Source: Deltaproteobacteria bacterium (lineage in GTDB: Bacteria; Desulfobacterota; GWC2-55-46). Taken from it: 64,000 nt of DNA. The stretch spans positions 124,001 through 188,000 of the forward strand of contig JACOUO010000029.1 of the NCBI GenBank assembly GCA_016177845.1, written 5' to 3'. Position 1 is the stretch's first letter. Every line of letters begins with the position of its first letter. Below the pieces are notes generated by a model that saw only the letters and a program-made list of their open reading frames with translations, was not told the DNA's origin and searched no databases. Made by a program: the position numbers and the translations under genes. This document shows, one piece after another, positions 44,106-53,462 of this stretch.

Positions 44106-45142
44106 ACCGCACCTGTCTGATTGTATAACTGCATGAATGCCGGGAACGCCTCCTCGACAGTAACCGAGGCGGCAAGCTTTGTATCTTTCTGTAATATTAT
44201 ATTAGGCACTCCCCACGGCGCCCATCTCTTCTTATCGGTAGAGCCCCATATGGTAAGAATGGGCTTCCCGAGGGCGGCCGCTATGTGCATTGCCCCGCCG
44301 TCAGAGCATACTGCGATGTTTGCAATGCTCATGGCAGATATAAGCTCTTTAAGGCTTGTGGTCCTGTACGCAAAAGGCTTCTCCTTCATATTGGACAAAA
44401 GCCACTCCGCCTTTTCATCATCTCCGGGATGTAGAGGATTACGGTCGCTGCCCGGAGACCACAGGAGCATTATCTTTAATCCAAGCTCTTCCTGAAGTTT
44501 TTCGGCAAGCTCTTTAAACCTCTCCTTGGGCCACCTGTTCTGAGGTTTTCTTGAGCTTATGTGAAGCGCGACGAGCCTGTCATTGCCCTTAAGACCCGCG
44601 CCCCTTAAAAAATTCAATGCCTTATCCTGCTCAGCCTTATCAGGGATTATTGACATCCTGGGTATCGAAGTCATGTCAACCCCAAGAGGCTTTACAAGGT
44701 TCATCATTGCCTCGACCTCGTGGATTGATTCCTGAGGCTCTAAAACAGGCACATTGTATAAAGACCTTGAAAGGAATTTATGGACATAGCCTATGCGCGC
44801 CTTACCCCCTGTAAGGAAAGTGTATCTGGCAAGCCTCGCTGAGTAGCCGTAGCTGCAACCGATTGCCGCATCGAACCTGGCAGCCCTGACCTTTCTTATA
44901 AGGCTGAAATTATTGAGGGCTACCTTTATCATCCCCTTTGAGGCATTGTGCTTGCCTTTCTCATAGATAAAGACATCATCCACATCCGGGTTATCCAGTA
45001 TGGCCTCGGCATTATATGAATTTACAAGCACGCCTATTTTGATATCGGGATATTTAAGGCGCACCGCTTCAATTGCAGGTGTGGTGCAGACAAGGTCCCC
45101 TATATTATCCCTTCTTATGAATATGACGCTCTTTAATGCCAT
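44102..45142 (-). CDS. GT9 heptosyltransferase-like protein without Cys motif
   Basis: A 346-residue GT9 protein. The N-terminal IRRDNIGDLVCTTPAIEAVR and the C-terminal AVCSDGGAMHIAAALGKPILTIWGST are family signatures for ADP-heptose binding. Unlike the other five GT9 proteins in the window it lacks the C-terminal cysteine cluster and ends soon after a WAPWGVP segment. It overlaps the O-antigen-ligase-like gene by 10 bases. Role: adding heptose or a related sugar in the core. Confidence 0.88.
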   Translation of the reverse strand: MALKSVIFIRRDNIGDLVCTTPAIEAVRLKYPDIKIGVLVNSYNAEAILDNPDVDDVFIYEKGKHNASKGMIKVALNNFSLIRKVRAARFDAAIGCSYGYSARLARYTFLTGGKARIGYVHKFLSRSLYNVPVLEPQESIHEVEAMMNLVKPLGVDMTSIPRMSIIPDKAEQDKALNFLRGAGLKGNDRLVALHISSRKPQNRWPKERFKELAEKLQEELGLKIMLLWSPGSDRNPLHPGDDEKAEWLLSNMKEKPFAYRTTSLKELISAMSIANIAVCSDGGAMHIAAALGKPILTIWGSTDKKRWAPWGVPNIILQKDTKLAASVTVEEAFPAFMQLYNQTGAV

Positions 45143-46419
45143 TGTTTTTCTTCCGCTGTTGAATTAAGCTGCCTGTAAAGCACAAAAGAGCAGGCAGCAA
45201 ATGTCATCATCAGCACTCCGCTTGACTCTTCCCATAACCCGTTCGTATAATTTATCAGCGCATAGGAGAGCAGCATGCCTGTGACACCGTACTTGAGAAA
45301 AGACGCGGGAGGGCTGAAGCGCTTTCCGAAAACAGAGATGGACTTGTACAGTATCGTCGCCCAGAAGAATAAGAATGCCAAAAGCCCGATAATGCCTATC
45401 TCAAATAATATTTGCAGGACGAGATTATGAGGGTTTGCCTTGCCGTATCCGTTATCGTTAAAATAAAGATGCGTGCGTCCTGACTTATCCCACTTCTCAA
45501 TATAGCCCTTATCCCTTGCCACCCACGACAATTTCTTCCATCCGTAGCCCCATCCGGCAATAGGCCTATCCTCTATCATATCGACTGTGCCATGCCATAT
45601 CGCGAGCCTGTCATTAAGGCCCTCATGGTCATTTGAGACATAATTCCTGGGATTAAGGAGTGTCTTGTACCTGTCAAAGGCACTGGGGTTCATCTCAAGG
45701 ATTACTACGCCTGAAATAATGCAGAAGATAATCCCTGCGGCTATTACCTTATATTTTTTTGCCAGGAGCGTTGAGAGGAAAACGCCTGCCGTAAAGGCCA
45801 CTATCTGCGTCCTGTGGTTATTGAGCACAGAGAGGATAAACTCAAGGACTATGAAAAATATTATGAGGCCTTTCATCTTTGCGCTGTCATTTGAAGAGTA
45901 CAGATAGCCTACCGCAAGGGGGATATAAAAAGTGGCATAGAGGGAGTACCCTCCGAGGAACGGCCTGCCCTTGTTCGGCTCATCAAGCCAATGCAGCAGC
46001 ACATCGATATTGTTATTCAAAAGAACAAGGATGCTCAGGAACGCGAAGCCGCCGATGAGCGCGTAGAAAACAGGCTTAAGCTCATCGAAGGTCTTAAATT
46101 CCGTTATGACCACGAGGAATATGACTGCCTGATACGCAAGGTTTTTCCTGATAAAATCAAAACTGTCCAGCGGGTACGGGCTTAAGGCCGCACTGAGCAC
46201 GCAGGCAACAATAAGCGCGGCAAGCCCCTGTATCGTCCTGTCCTTGAAATCAATGCTTACCTTTTTCCTTGCGAGCTTTAAAATAAAAATCAGCAGCACC
46301 AGAACAAAGGCAGTATTCCTCACGCCTGACATCTGCTTGAAAGGCTGCATGAAAAGGTATATGGCAAGAAAAACTGGGGTAAGCCTGTATTTGATTATAA
46401 GCTCTTCGAGTCTTTCCAT
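45133..46419 (-). CDS. O-antigen ligase-like membrane protein (WaaL/Wzy_C family)
   Basis: A 428-residue integral membrane protein with about eleven helices. A large periplasmic loop (about 250-335) contains DRPIAGWGYGWK and ends with GYGKANPHNLVLQILFEIG, where the PHN histidine motif is typical of O-antigen ligases and polymerases. It would attach a polymer from a lipid carrier to lipid A-core, or polymerise repeats. No Wzx/Wzy partner is seen in the window. It is placed among core glycosyltransferases. Confidence 0.85.
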   Translation of the reverse strand: MERLEELIIKYRLTPVFLAIYLFMQPFKQMSGVRNTAFVLVLLIFILKLARKKVSIDFKDRTIQGLAALIVACVLSAALSPYPLDSFDFIRKNLAYQAVIFLVVITEFKTFDELKPVFYALIGGFAFLSILVLLNNNIDVLLHWLDEPNKGRPFLGGYSLYATFYIPLAVGYLYSSNDSAKMKGLIIFFIVLEFILSVLNNHRTQIVAFTAGVFLSTLLAKKYKVIAAGIIFCIISGVVILEMNPSAFDRYKTLLNPRNYVSNDHEGLNDRLAIWHGTVDMIEDRPIAGWGYGWKKLSWVARDKGYIEKWDKSGRTHLYFNDNGYGKANPHNLVLQILFEIGIIGLLAFLFFWATILYKSISVFGKRFSPPASFLKYGVTGMLLSYALINYTNGLWEESSGVLMMTFAACSFVLYRQLNSTAEEKQWH

Positions 46420-46428
46420 TATCTTACG

Positions 46429-47544
46429 CTATCTCGTTTCAGGGATTATCTTAAGCACGGATTTTAAAACCGTATCAGGTGTTATTTCAGTTACGCAGTT
46501 TTTGTGTCCGAACCTGCACTTGTAAGGCGTTGAGAATGTGTGCGAGCAGGGTATGCAGCTATATCCCTTCTCCTGCACTATCTGGCTCTGTTTTCCGATG
46601 GGCCTCTGGTCATTCATATCGCACGGGCCGGCTATATCTATCACAGGCACATCAAGCGAATCCGCCATATAGATGAGCCCTGTATCAACTCCTATTACAA
46701 GCGAGAGCTTACGCATAAGCGCAGGCAGTTCCGTGAGCGAAAACAGGCCGCAGTAGTTTACTACCCTTTTGCTGTTGCCTACAAAGGTAGCCAGCTCTTC
46801 CCCTGTCTGCCTATCCTTCTCAGAGCCGAGGAGCACAATGGTCGCCTCGGTATTCTCAAGAATTTTGCCGGCGAGCGTAAGGAAGTTATTCTTGCCCCAG
46901 TCCTTTAGCTCATTGCCTGTGCCGAGCACAAGCCCTATGCAAGGGCCGCTTCTCTTAAAGACTGCAGCTACCTTTGCCTCAGCCTCAGATGACTGATAGA
47001 CTTCCTTTTGAAGCTCATACTTATCTATCCCCAGATGCTTAAGGCTCCTGAGGAATGTCTCCATGGACATCCTCGGGTTAAGATGGTATTCAACATGGGT
47101 GTTAAGCTTCATAAGCTTCTTAAGCGTCCTGCCGGAGTAGTCCGGGTATACCGCTATCCTCTTCGGTATGCCTGCCCAGTAAGCAGCCATTATATTGGTG
47201 ACATTCGGCATCAGTATAAGCGCAGTTGAATATCCCTTCTCACTAATCTGCTTAGCGAACGCGCGCTTGCCTTTAAGCCCCTTCTTTGCCTTGCCGTCCA
47301 GAATTATTATTTCATCTATATAAGGGTTGTGCTCAATGACGGGAAAGGCAACCGGGTCTATTACGACCCCAAGCCTTGATTTGGGATATGCCTTTTTTAT
47401 CTCCCTGAATACGGGTGTAGTGCATATCATATCCCCTATCTTGGCGGTCTGGAATACCAGAATGGAGCCGTCCCTGCGCTTTCTGAATCTTGAAGCAAAG
47501 AAAACAAACGGGTATGTCAAATATGCTAAAATCGCGTAAATCAA
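46429..47544 (-). CDS. GT9 heptosyltransferase-like protein with C-terminal Cys cluster
   Basis: A 371-residue GT9 protein. It has a hydrophobic N-terminal segment (about 3-17) not seen in the others and FQTAKIGDMICTTPVFREIK. The donor-site segment is LVIGVDTGLIYMADSLDVPVIDIAG. The C-terminus holds four cysteines: C-IPC, then C-x5-NC (about 335-355). The HTFSTPYKC insertion is longer than in its paralogs. It follows the ligase-like gene's upstream neighbour order and probably transfers a heptose-like sugar. Confidence 0.87.
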   Translation of the reverse strand: MIYAILAYLTYPFVFFASRFRKRRDGSILVFQTAKIGDMICTTPVFREIKKAYPKSRLGVVIDPVAFPVIEHNPYIDEIIILDGKAKKGLKGKRAFAKQISEKGYSTALILMPNVTNIMAAYWAGIPKRIAVYPDYSGRTLKKLMKLNTHVEYHLNPRMSMETFLRSLKHLGIDKYELQKEVYQSSEAEAKVAAVFKRSGPCIGLVLGTGNELKDWGKNNFLTLAGKILENTEATIVLLGSEKDRQTGEELATFVGNSKRVVNYCGLFSLTELPALMRKLSLVIGVDTGLIYMADSLDVPVIDIAGPCDMNDQRPIGKQSQIVQEKGYSCIPCSHTFSTPYKCRFGHKNCVTEITPDTVLKSVLKIIPETR

Positions 47545-48734
47545 CTCAAGACCTCTTCAAAAACCCTGCTGACCCCATCTATGTACCTTTCAATGCCGAA
47601 TGATTCCGTAACCCTTTTTCTTCCGGCCTCTCCCATGGAGCGCATCTTATTTGTATTGCCAAGAGCTGCCTCTATCGCACTGGCAAGGGCCTCGGCGTTT
47701 TCTTCCTTCACAAGGATGCCTGTTGAATCATTTACCGCCAGCTCCCTCGTGCCTACCACATCAAAGGCAACAACAGGCTTTCCCATCAGCATTGATTCAA
47801 GTATCACCCTCGGCAAACCCTCTTTCTCCGAAGGCATAACGAAAAGGTCAAAGGCATTGATGTAAGATATCGCGTCAGCGGAAAAGCCCGTGAATATGAC
47901 CCTGTCCTTTATCCCGAGCCTTACGCAGGACTCCTTCAAATTATCCATCTCAGGCCCTTCGCCTACCACTGCGCAGAAAATATCTTTCCTCTTCAGCTGC
48001 GCGAATGCTTCAATGAAAAGGTTTATCCTCTTCCTCTTTACAAGAGAGCCTACCGTACCGATAAGGAGAGACCCTTTGCGCACTCCAAGCTCTTTGCGTA
48101 TTTCTTCTGGGCCCCTCTTTGCCTTTACCCGTGAATCTATCCCATTATAGACGACCGTGCACCTGTCTTGATTTACACCGCTTGCAAGAAGCGAATCCTC
48201 AACTCCTTTGGAGACGCAGATGACCTTTGACACCCACCTGTTCACAGCATCGGCTTCAACGCTGTTTAACTTCACCTCTACCCTTGAATGTTGTATGCAG
48301 GGCAGCTTCAGAAGCTTTGCCGCAAGTATCCCTTCAAGGTTTGAAGATGGCTGATTATTCATATACAGCAAATCAAAGCCGCCATGACTTAAAACCTTTG
48401 CGATTCTTTCTGAATCAGGGATTATCCTGCTTTTATAATCAAGATTGAAGATGAACCTTTTTTTAAGCTGCGGGCTTAAAACTAAAAAAGGCCTTATAGC
48501 CTCTTTTGCCGCCTTGAAGTAAAACCGTTTTTCAGACCTCTCCAGGAGTATGAACTCCACCCCGAGCTTTTCAAGCTCTGCCTTTATGTTCGACCCTGAG
48601 CCCATCTTGTAATTGGTGTAGAAAAGGGCGGAAAACATGAACCTGCCCCTGTCTATTCTCTTAAGGAGCTCTATGAGGCTGTTTGTTCCGCCTCCCCATT
48701 CTTTTCCGGTATCGAGGATGAGTATCTTTTTCAT
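47541..48734 (-). CDS. GT4-family glycosyltransferase
   Basis: A 397-residue GT-B glycosyltransferase. It begins with ILDTGKEWGGGTNSLIELLKR and carries the donor-domain motif VVYNGIDSR. The conserved PSEKEGLPRVILESMLMGKPVVAFD closes the active site. It is shorter of membrane segments, so it acts at the inner membrane's cytoplasmic face. Overlap of 4 bases with the GT9 gene downstream shows coupling. Sugar unknown. Confidence 0.9.
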   Translation of the reverse strand: MKKILILDTGKEWGGGTNSLIELLKRIDRGRFMFSALFYTNYKMGSGSNIKAELEKLGVEFILLERSEKRFYFKAAKEAIRPFLVLSPQLKKRFIFNLDYKSRIIPDSERIAKVLSHGGFDLLYMNNQPSSNLEGILAAKLLKLPCIQHSRVEVKLNSVEADAVNRWVSKVICVSKGVEDSLLASGVNQDRCTVVYNGIDSRVKAKRGPEEIRKELGVRKGSLLIGTVGSLVKRKRINLFIEAFAQLKRKDIFCAVVGEGPEMDNLKESCVRLGIKDRVIFTGFSADAISYINAFDLFVMPSEKEGLPRVILESMLMGKPVVAFDVVGTRELAVNDSTGILVKEENAEALASAIEAALGNTNKMRSMGEAGRKRVTESFGIERYIDGVSRVFEEVLS

Positions 48735-49364
48735 CTATCTGCCGGGCACCCTTGCCACTGCCGCAATCCCTGAGGCAAAATCCATCCTCATCATCTTAAG
48801 GAGAGGCTTGTAGTATAAGGACATGAGCTTTTCTTTAAGCCTGTATCTGCCGCACCTCGCTATCTCAATATCAGAAAAACCTGTTGCGGCAAGTAGCCCG
48901 AAAAGCTCATCATACCGAAACGGGGTTATGTGGGTGCAGTCCCTCCAGAACACAACCGGATGACAGACATTGGGTGTGCTTATTACAAAAACGCCGCCTT
49001 TTTTAAGGAGCGAGAACGCCCTTTTAAAAGTCTCCACTACAAGAGGGACTTCCATGTGCTCTATCACCTCAAAGGCAACGATTGCGTCAAACTTCATATC
49101 AATCGCGTTGAAATCATAATAATCATGCTTAAGGGTCTTATCTATGTCAAAGCTCCTGTACTCTGCATCCATGCCTTTTTGCTTCAGGAATTTTTCAATA
49201 TTCCTGTCATTTGCGCCGATATCAAGAAGGCTGTCGCCTTTTTTGATGTTCTTTAAGAGCAGGTCCCGCGCGCTTTCCACAATAGGCAGCTTAAGGATGT
49301 GCGGCAGTTTGCCTGCTGCTACCTTTCTGCCTTTCATTATCTCGTTCCACTCGGTAAAGCTCAT
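48735..49364 (-). CDS. Class I SAM-dependent methyltransferase
   Basis: A 209-residue methyltransferase. Motif I is SLLDIGANDRNIEKFL at about 41-57, the acidic strand-2 end is SFDID, and the post-I region VAFEVIEHMEVP is typical of O-methyltransferases acting on small molecules or sugars. A C-terminal helix is basic. Immediately upstream of the GT4 gene, it may methylate a sugar in the LPS. The acceptor is not predictable. Confidence 0.85.
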   Translation of the reverse strand: MSFTEWNEIMKGRKVAAGKLPHILKLPIVESARDLLLKNIKKGDSLLDIGANDRNIEKFLKQKGMDAEYRSFDIDKTLKHDYYDFNAIDMKFDAIVAFEVIEHMEVPLVVETFKRAFSLLKKGGVFVISTPNVCHPVVFWRDCTHITPFRYDELFGLLAATGFSDIEIARCGRYRLKEKLMSLYYKPLLKMMRMDFASGIAAVARVPGR

Positions 49365-49366
49365 TG

Positions 49367-50434
49367 TCAGACTTTAAGCCCCTTCATGCTGTTGTAGCTC
49401 TCGATGATGATGTCAGCGACATTATCGTAGGTGTAATTCGTTCTCACATGAGCGCAGCCTCTAAGCGCCAGCCTCTCCCTTTCGCTGTCATTGCCGATGT
49501 AGTGGGAGAGCATATCCCCGAACTGGTTGATGCCTTCATATAATATCACATGCTCGCCCGGAGTTACTATCTTCTTCAGGTCTATTGAGCCGTCGGTAAG
49601 CATGGCTGCCCCTGAGGCAGGCACTTCAAGCACCCTCATGTTCATGCCGCTTCTTTTGTCGCCCTCGCCAAAGCCCCAGTTGGTTATGTTGAGTACCACC
49701 TTGCTTTCATTGTAGAGCTTTACAAGCTCAGCGCCTTCAATGTAGTCACCCTTGACAACCTTATGCAGGGTAAAATTAAGCATGTTCTTTTTAAGCCACT
49801 TCGGCCCGTATATGGCCGCGTTCTTTGATATCTTAAGCGCCCTTTCTATAAAGAGCTGGCGCTTAGGCGACCACCCGCCAACAAAGCACCAGTCGTATTT
49901 TTTGGGGCAGTCCATCTTATAAAATGCCTCGGTATCTACCGAATGGAGCAGGGCGCTTGCGTTTGTAAAACCTTTCTCTTCAGCAGCCTCTACACAGCGG
50001 GAGTTCATGAAAAAATAATGGTCATAGAGGTGTATCTCCTTAAACGCTTCAGCCATCCTCTCTTCTTTTTCAATCCACCACCCGAATAAGGCCGCGTTCT
50101 CTCTTGCGTACTTAAGCACATCCTCAGTAAACCTTATACCCCTTATCAGAAGGATAAGGTCAGGTGAGTATTCCTTTATCTTTTCTGCGAGCCTTGTGCC
50201 CCTGTAGTGGAGGTGGGCAAGAGGATGCTCCTTGAAAAGGTCCCTGCCCTTTGGAAGGATTCTAAGATTATGGGCAGTTTTATTTACATTATGGATGACA
50301 TATTTGTCAAACCAGCTGTTCACATCAGCATGCACATGGTCTGCTTCTATGCCCTTTTTCCTGAAGGCGCGCTCCATGTACTCGGTAATGGGCGGCTTGC
50401 TTGAATAGACCAACAACACTCTTTTAAGCGGCAT
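49367..50434 (-). CDS. CgeB-like glycosyltransferase
   Basis: A 355-residue GT-B fold protein resembling the CgeB (spore maturation) and Glyco_trans_1_2 group. The central part FVGGWSPKRQLFIERAL marks the start of the donor domain. RVLEVPASGAAMLTD, about residue 270, and the GEHVILYEG segment fit the donor-binding loop of this group. It lies 2 bases after a methyltransferase gene and 13 bases from a GT9 gene. It probably adds a sugar to the core; the substrate is unknown. Confidence 0.8.
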   Translation of the reverse strand: MPLKRVLLVYSSKPPITEYMERAFRKKGIEADHVHADVNSWFDKYVIHNVNKTAHNLRILPKGRDLFKEHPLAHLHYRGTRLAEKIKEYSPDLILLIRGIRFTEDVLKYARENAALFGWWIEKEERMAEAFKEIHLYDHYFFMNSRCVEAAEEKGFTNASALLHSVDTEAFYKMDCPKKYDWCFVGGWSPKRQLFIERALKISKNAAIYGPKWLKKNMLNFTLHKVVKGDYIEGAELVKLYNESKVVLNITNWGFGEGDKRSGMNMRVLEVPASGAAMLTDGSIDLKKIVTPGEHVILYEGINQFGDMLSHYIGNDSERERLALRGCAHVRTNYTYDNVADIIIESYNSMKGLKV

Positions 50435-50447
50435 TGCCTGCTCCTCT

Positions 50448-51563
50448 TCACTTTGAGATCACCTGCTTGACCGCTCTTTCCACTTCATCCACGCTTATCG
50501 CTTCCATGCACTTCTGGTACTCGCATTTTTTGCTTACGCAGGGCTCACAGGTCCTTGGTTTCTGTATGACGAAATGCTTTCCTTTATCATAAAGAGGGCC
50601 GGTCTTCCTTGCGTCAGCAACAGCGTAGAGTGCGACAACTGGAGTTCCGAGTGAGATGGCTATATGCATTGGGCCGGTATCCCCTGTAACAAGCGCGTCC
50701 AATCTATCTATCAATGCCGCGGCTTCCTTAAGCTTCAGTTTGCCTGCGGCAAGTATTGCCCTATCCCCTATCCCCTTTTGTATTTCACTTCCGAGCTTCA
50801 CCTCGGAAGGAGAGCCTGTTATAACGACCCTTGAGTGCGGGATATCTTTCAAAAGCCTTTTGCCAAGCTCAATGTATCCTGGCGCGAACCATTGCCTGCT
50901 TACGGTAGACGCCCCTGCCTGAAAGCCTATCAATATTTCGTTTTTCTTTACGCCTTCGCCTGCAAGGTAATCAGCCGCCTTTTTCCTTGAGGGCTCATCG
51001 ATTACAAGCTCCATCCTCTCGCCTGCCGATCTGCAGTGCGCAAGCCCGGCAACCATCAGCCTTCCCGTAATGCCGTGGCCCATATCCTCCCATTTTACGA
51101 TGGGGCTCCTGTTTGAAAGGAGAAAATTATATTGGCTCGAGTTCGGCAGTTTCATTATAAACTGCGCCCCTGCCAGATAGCACATCGGGGTTGCCTGCGG
51201 CTCATTGCCGTGGAATATCAGGGCAAGGTCAAAATTGAATTTTTTAAGTTCCTTTATCGTAGGGAAAAATCTTTTATACCCTCCGTAATAAGGCACAATC
51301 CCGTCAAGGTTAGGATTGTTTTCAAACAGCTCCATGTTGCCTTTATTCAGGAGCGCTATTATCTTTGCTTTTGGGAATTTCTTCCTCACTGCCCTGAACG
51401 CAGGGGTTGAGAGCAGGGTATCGCCGATTGCCGTAGATGAGACTACGAGTATATTTTTAATCCCATTAGGCTTGAACGCGCTGATATCGGTTGCCCGTTT
51501 GTCAGCCGCTTTCCTTGCCTTCATCCATAGGTACAGGAGATTATCAACGGGCTTGAGCCTCAT
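50448..51563 (-). CDS. GT9 heptosyltransferase-like protein with C-terminal Cys cluster
   Basis: A 371-residue GT9 protein. Family parts are ILVVSSTAIGDTLLSTPAFRAVRK near residue 34 (shown in part) and DALVTGDTGPMHIAISLGTPVVALY. The C-terminus carries the pattern C-EPC-x4-C-x4-CMEAI (about 338-355). Its start overlaps the deacetylase gene by 4 bases. It is one of five GT9 paralogs with this cysteine motif in the window. Heptose or a similar ADP-sugar is the expected donor. Confidence 0.9.
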   Translation of the reverse strand: MRLKPVDNLLYLWMKARKAADKRATDISAFKPNGIKNILVVSSTAIGDTLLSTPAFRAVRKKFPKAKIIALLNKGNMELFENNPNLDGIVPYYGGYKRFFPTIKELKKFNFDLALIFHGNEPQATPMCYLAGAQFIMKLPNSSQYNFLLSNRSPIVKWEDMGHGITGRLMVAGLAHCRSAGERMELVIDEPSRKKAADYLAGEGVKKNEILIGFQAGASTVSRQWFAPGYIELGKRLLKDIPHSRVVITGSPSEVKLGSEIQKGIGDRAILAAGKLKLKEAAALIDRLDALVTGDTGPMHIAISLGTPVVALYAVADARKTGPLYDKGKHFVIQKPRTCEPCVSKKCEYQKCMEAISVDEVERAVKQVISK

Positions 51564-52363
51564 GCCTTCTTAAACCTCAGATACACTTCAGCCATAAGAG
51601 GGTTTGTATATATCCTGAGCCTTGATCTGAACCAATCAGCCTTGTCCTTCACAACTATCCTCTTGATTGAGAAAGGGCTGCTCCCTTTTTTCACGATGCC
51701 GTGGACTGTCGTAAAAAGCCCCTTGTAGCCTGCCTGCTTAGCAGCCTCGACTGAGGCAGCGTTGAACCTGCCTTTTGGCCAGCAGAGTAAATCGCACCTC
51801 TCCCTGAGCCTTGACTCAATCGTTGCCTTTGACTCCTTAAGCTCTTTCAAAACCTCTTCGCCGGAAATAGTGTCGCATGCGCTGTGGCTCGCGGTATGGG
51901 AATAAAATTCAATCAAGCCGCTCTTTCTCATCTCAAAGACCATGTCCCAGCTTATGGAGAATCTTTCGAATTCCTTTTTTTCAGCCAGCGCCTTGGCGTC
52001 ACTGTGCGTCACAGGCCTTTTCCTGTATTCATCCACTACGGCCTTTTTATCCTTTATAACCGATGCGCCGTCAACCCACCTGCTTACAAGGAAGACCGCT
52101 GCCCTGAGCCCGTATCTTTTTAATATCGGGTATGCGTATATATAATTATCAAGATAGCCGTCATCAAATGTTATGGCTACGCACTTCTCCTTGAAATGGA
52201 CCCTGCCCTCGATAAAATCAATAAGCTCGCTAAGGCTAAGCGTCCTATAGCCCTTCTCCTTGATGTGGCGCATCTGCTTCTCAAACACATCAGGGGCAAC
52301 AGTTATCATATCCCCCTTATTGGGATTGACATGATGGTACATGAGAACAGGCACAGTGGGCAT
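51560..52363 (-). CDS. Polysaccharide deacetylase family protein
   Basis: A 267-residue NodB-type deacetylase. AITFDDGYLDNY at about 65-76 gives the base and metal-binding Asp pair, and SHTASH at about 155-160 gives the metal-binding histidines. The N-terminal PVLMYHHVN is typical of this subgroup. It removes N- or O-acetyl groups from a sugar. No signal peptide is obvious, so it may work on the cytoplasmic face on a lipid-linked or core intermediate. It sits between GT9 and GT4 genes. Confidence 0.9.
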   Translation of the reverse strand: MPTVPVLMYHHVNPNKGDMITVAPDVFEKQMRHIKEKGYRTLSLSELIDFIEGRVHFKEKCVAITFDDGYLDNYIYAYPILKRYGLRAAVFLVSRWVDGASVIKDKKAVVDEYRKRPVTHSDAKALAEKKEFERFSISWDMVFEMRKSGLIEFYSHTASHSACDTISGEEVLKELKESKATIESRLRERCDLLCWPKGRFNAASVEAAKQAGYKGLFTTVHGIVKKGSSPFSIKRIVVKDKADWFRSRLRIYTNPLMAEVYLRFKKA

Positions 52364-52366
52364 GGC

Positions 52367-53458
52367 TCAGCCCTTTTTCACAAGAGTGTTGTAAAGATTG
52401 AACATCCTTTCAACCATCCTGTCTGTTGAATAATCCTTCTCAACCATTGCCCTGCCCTCCATGCCCATTCTTACCCTTAACTCATTATCTTTAAGCAGTT
52501 TTATAATCGCCTTTGCAAGCCCCTTGGAATCTTCCGGCTCTATCAATAGCCCTGTCCTGCCTTCGGCAACCGCTTCAGGCACGCCGCCCACACGGGTAGC
52601 TATGACAGCCTTTCTCATTGCGGATGCCTCAAGGATTGAAGTGCCGAGAGCCTCCTGAAGGGTCGGCAGCACAAAGAGGTCAAGACCCTTTAAGACTGCA
52701 GGCACATCTGACCTCAGGCCAAGTAGTATTACACTTTTTCCTATCCCAAGCTCTTTTATCTTTTCTTCTATGTTGGCCTTCTGCGGCCCGTCGCCCGCAA
52801 AGACAAACTTCGCGTGAGGGACTTCCTTCAGCACATCAGGTATCGCGTCAAGAAGTATGTGATGCCCCTTCTTCCTCCTGAGTATGGCAACTGTCCCAAC
52901 GATAAGCTCTTTGGAGTTCAAGCCAAGCTCTTTTCTTAGAGTATCGGGAGTTGAGTCAGGGTCAAACTTCTTCAGGTCAACGCCGGTCGGGATGGATATT
53001 ACCTTATCTTTATCTATCCCTTTTTCCTCGACAAGGTATTTCCTTACGGACTCGCTCACCGTAACGACCCTGTGCGGGAAATGCGAATAAGTAACCTTTG
53101 AAGTTATCGGCAGGGAGAGGTGCCGTGTCCGTACAATGACAGGCTTTTTTGATGAGAGCCTGCCTGCGATAGCGCACAGAAAGCTGTCATCGCCGCTGTG
53201 CGTGCTTATCACATCGATTGATTCTGATTTAATGAGTTTGAGGATATAAAAAAGCGCGGAGAGGTCGCGGTTGGAGCTCATTTTATGAGTGCGCACTTCA
53301 AGGCCTGCGGCCTCGGCGCGGCCTTTGAGCCTGCTTTCAGGCTTGCAGAGTATTATCACCCTTGCGCCAAGCCTCTTAAGGCCCATGCACTCATGCAGCG
53401 TCCTGTTCTCCTGGCCGCCCCACCCGAGGGAGGACTCTGAGTGAAGGATAGTAAGCAT
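52367..53458 (-). CDS. GT4-family glycosyltransferase
   Basis: A 363-residue GT-B enzyme. N-terminal part: ILHSESSLGWGGQENRTLHE. Donor part: GLRSDVPAVLKGLDLFVLPT followed by EALGTSILEASAMRKAVIATRVGG, with both glutamates of the EX7E motif. It starts 4 bases after the methyltransferase gene stop and is 3 bases ahead of the deacetylase gene. A core or O-chain sugar transfer is likely. Confidence 0.9.
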   Translation of the reverse strand: MLTILHSESSLGWGGQENRTLHECMGLKRLGARVIILCKPESRLKGRAEAAGLEVRTHKMSSNRDLSALFYILKLIKSESIDVISTHSGDDSFLCAIAGRLSSKKPVIVRTRHLSLPITSKVTYSHFPHRVVTVSESVRKYLVEEKGIDKDKVISIPTGVDLKKFDPDSTPDTLRKELGLNSKELIVGTVAILRRKKGHHILLDAIPDVLKEVPHAKFVFAGDGPQKANIEEKIKELGIGKSVILLGLRSDVPAVLKGLDLFVLPTLQEALGTSILEASAMRKAVIATRVGGVPEAVAEGRTGLLIEPEDSKGLAKAIIKLLKDNELRVRMGMEGRAMVEKDYSTDRMVERMFNLYNTLVKKG

Positions 53459-53462
53459 CTTG

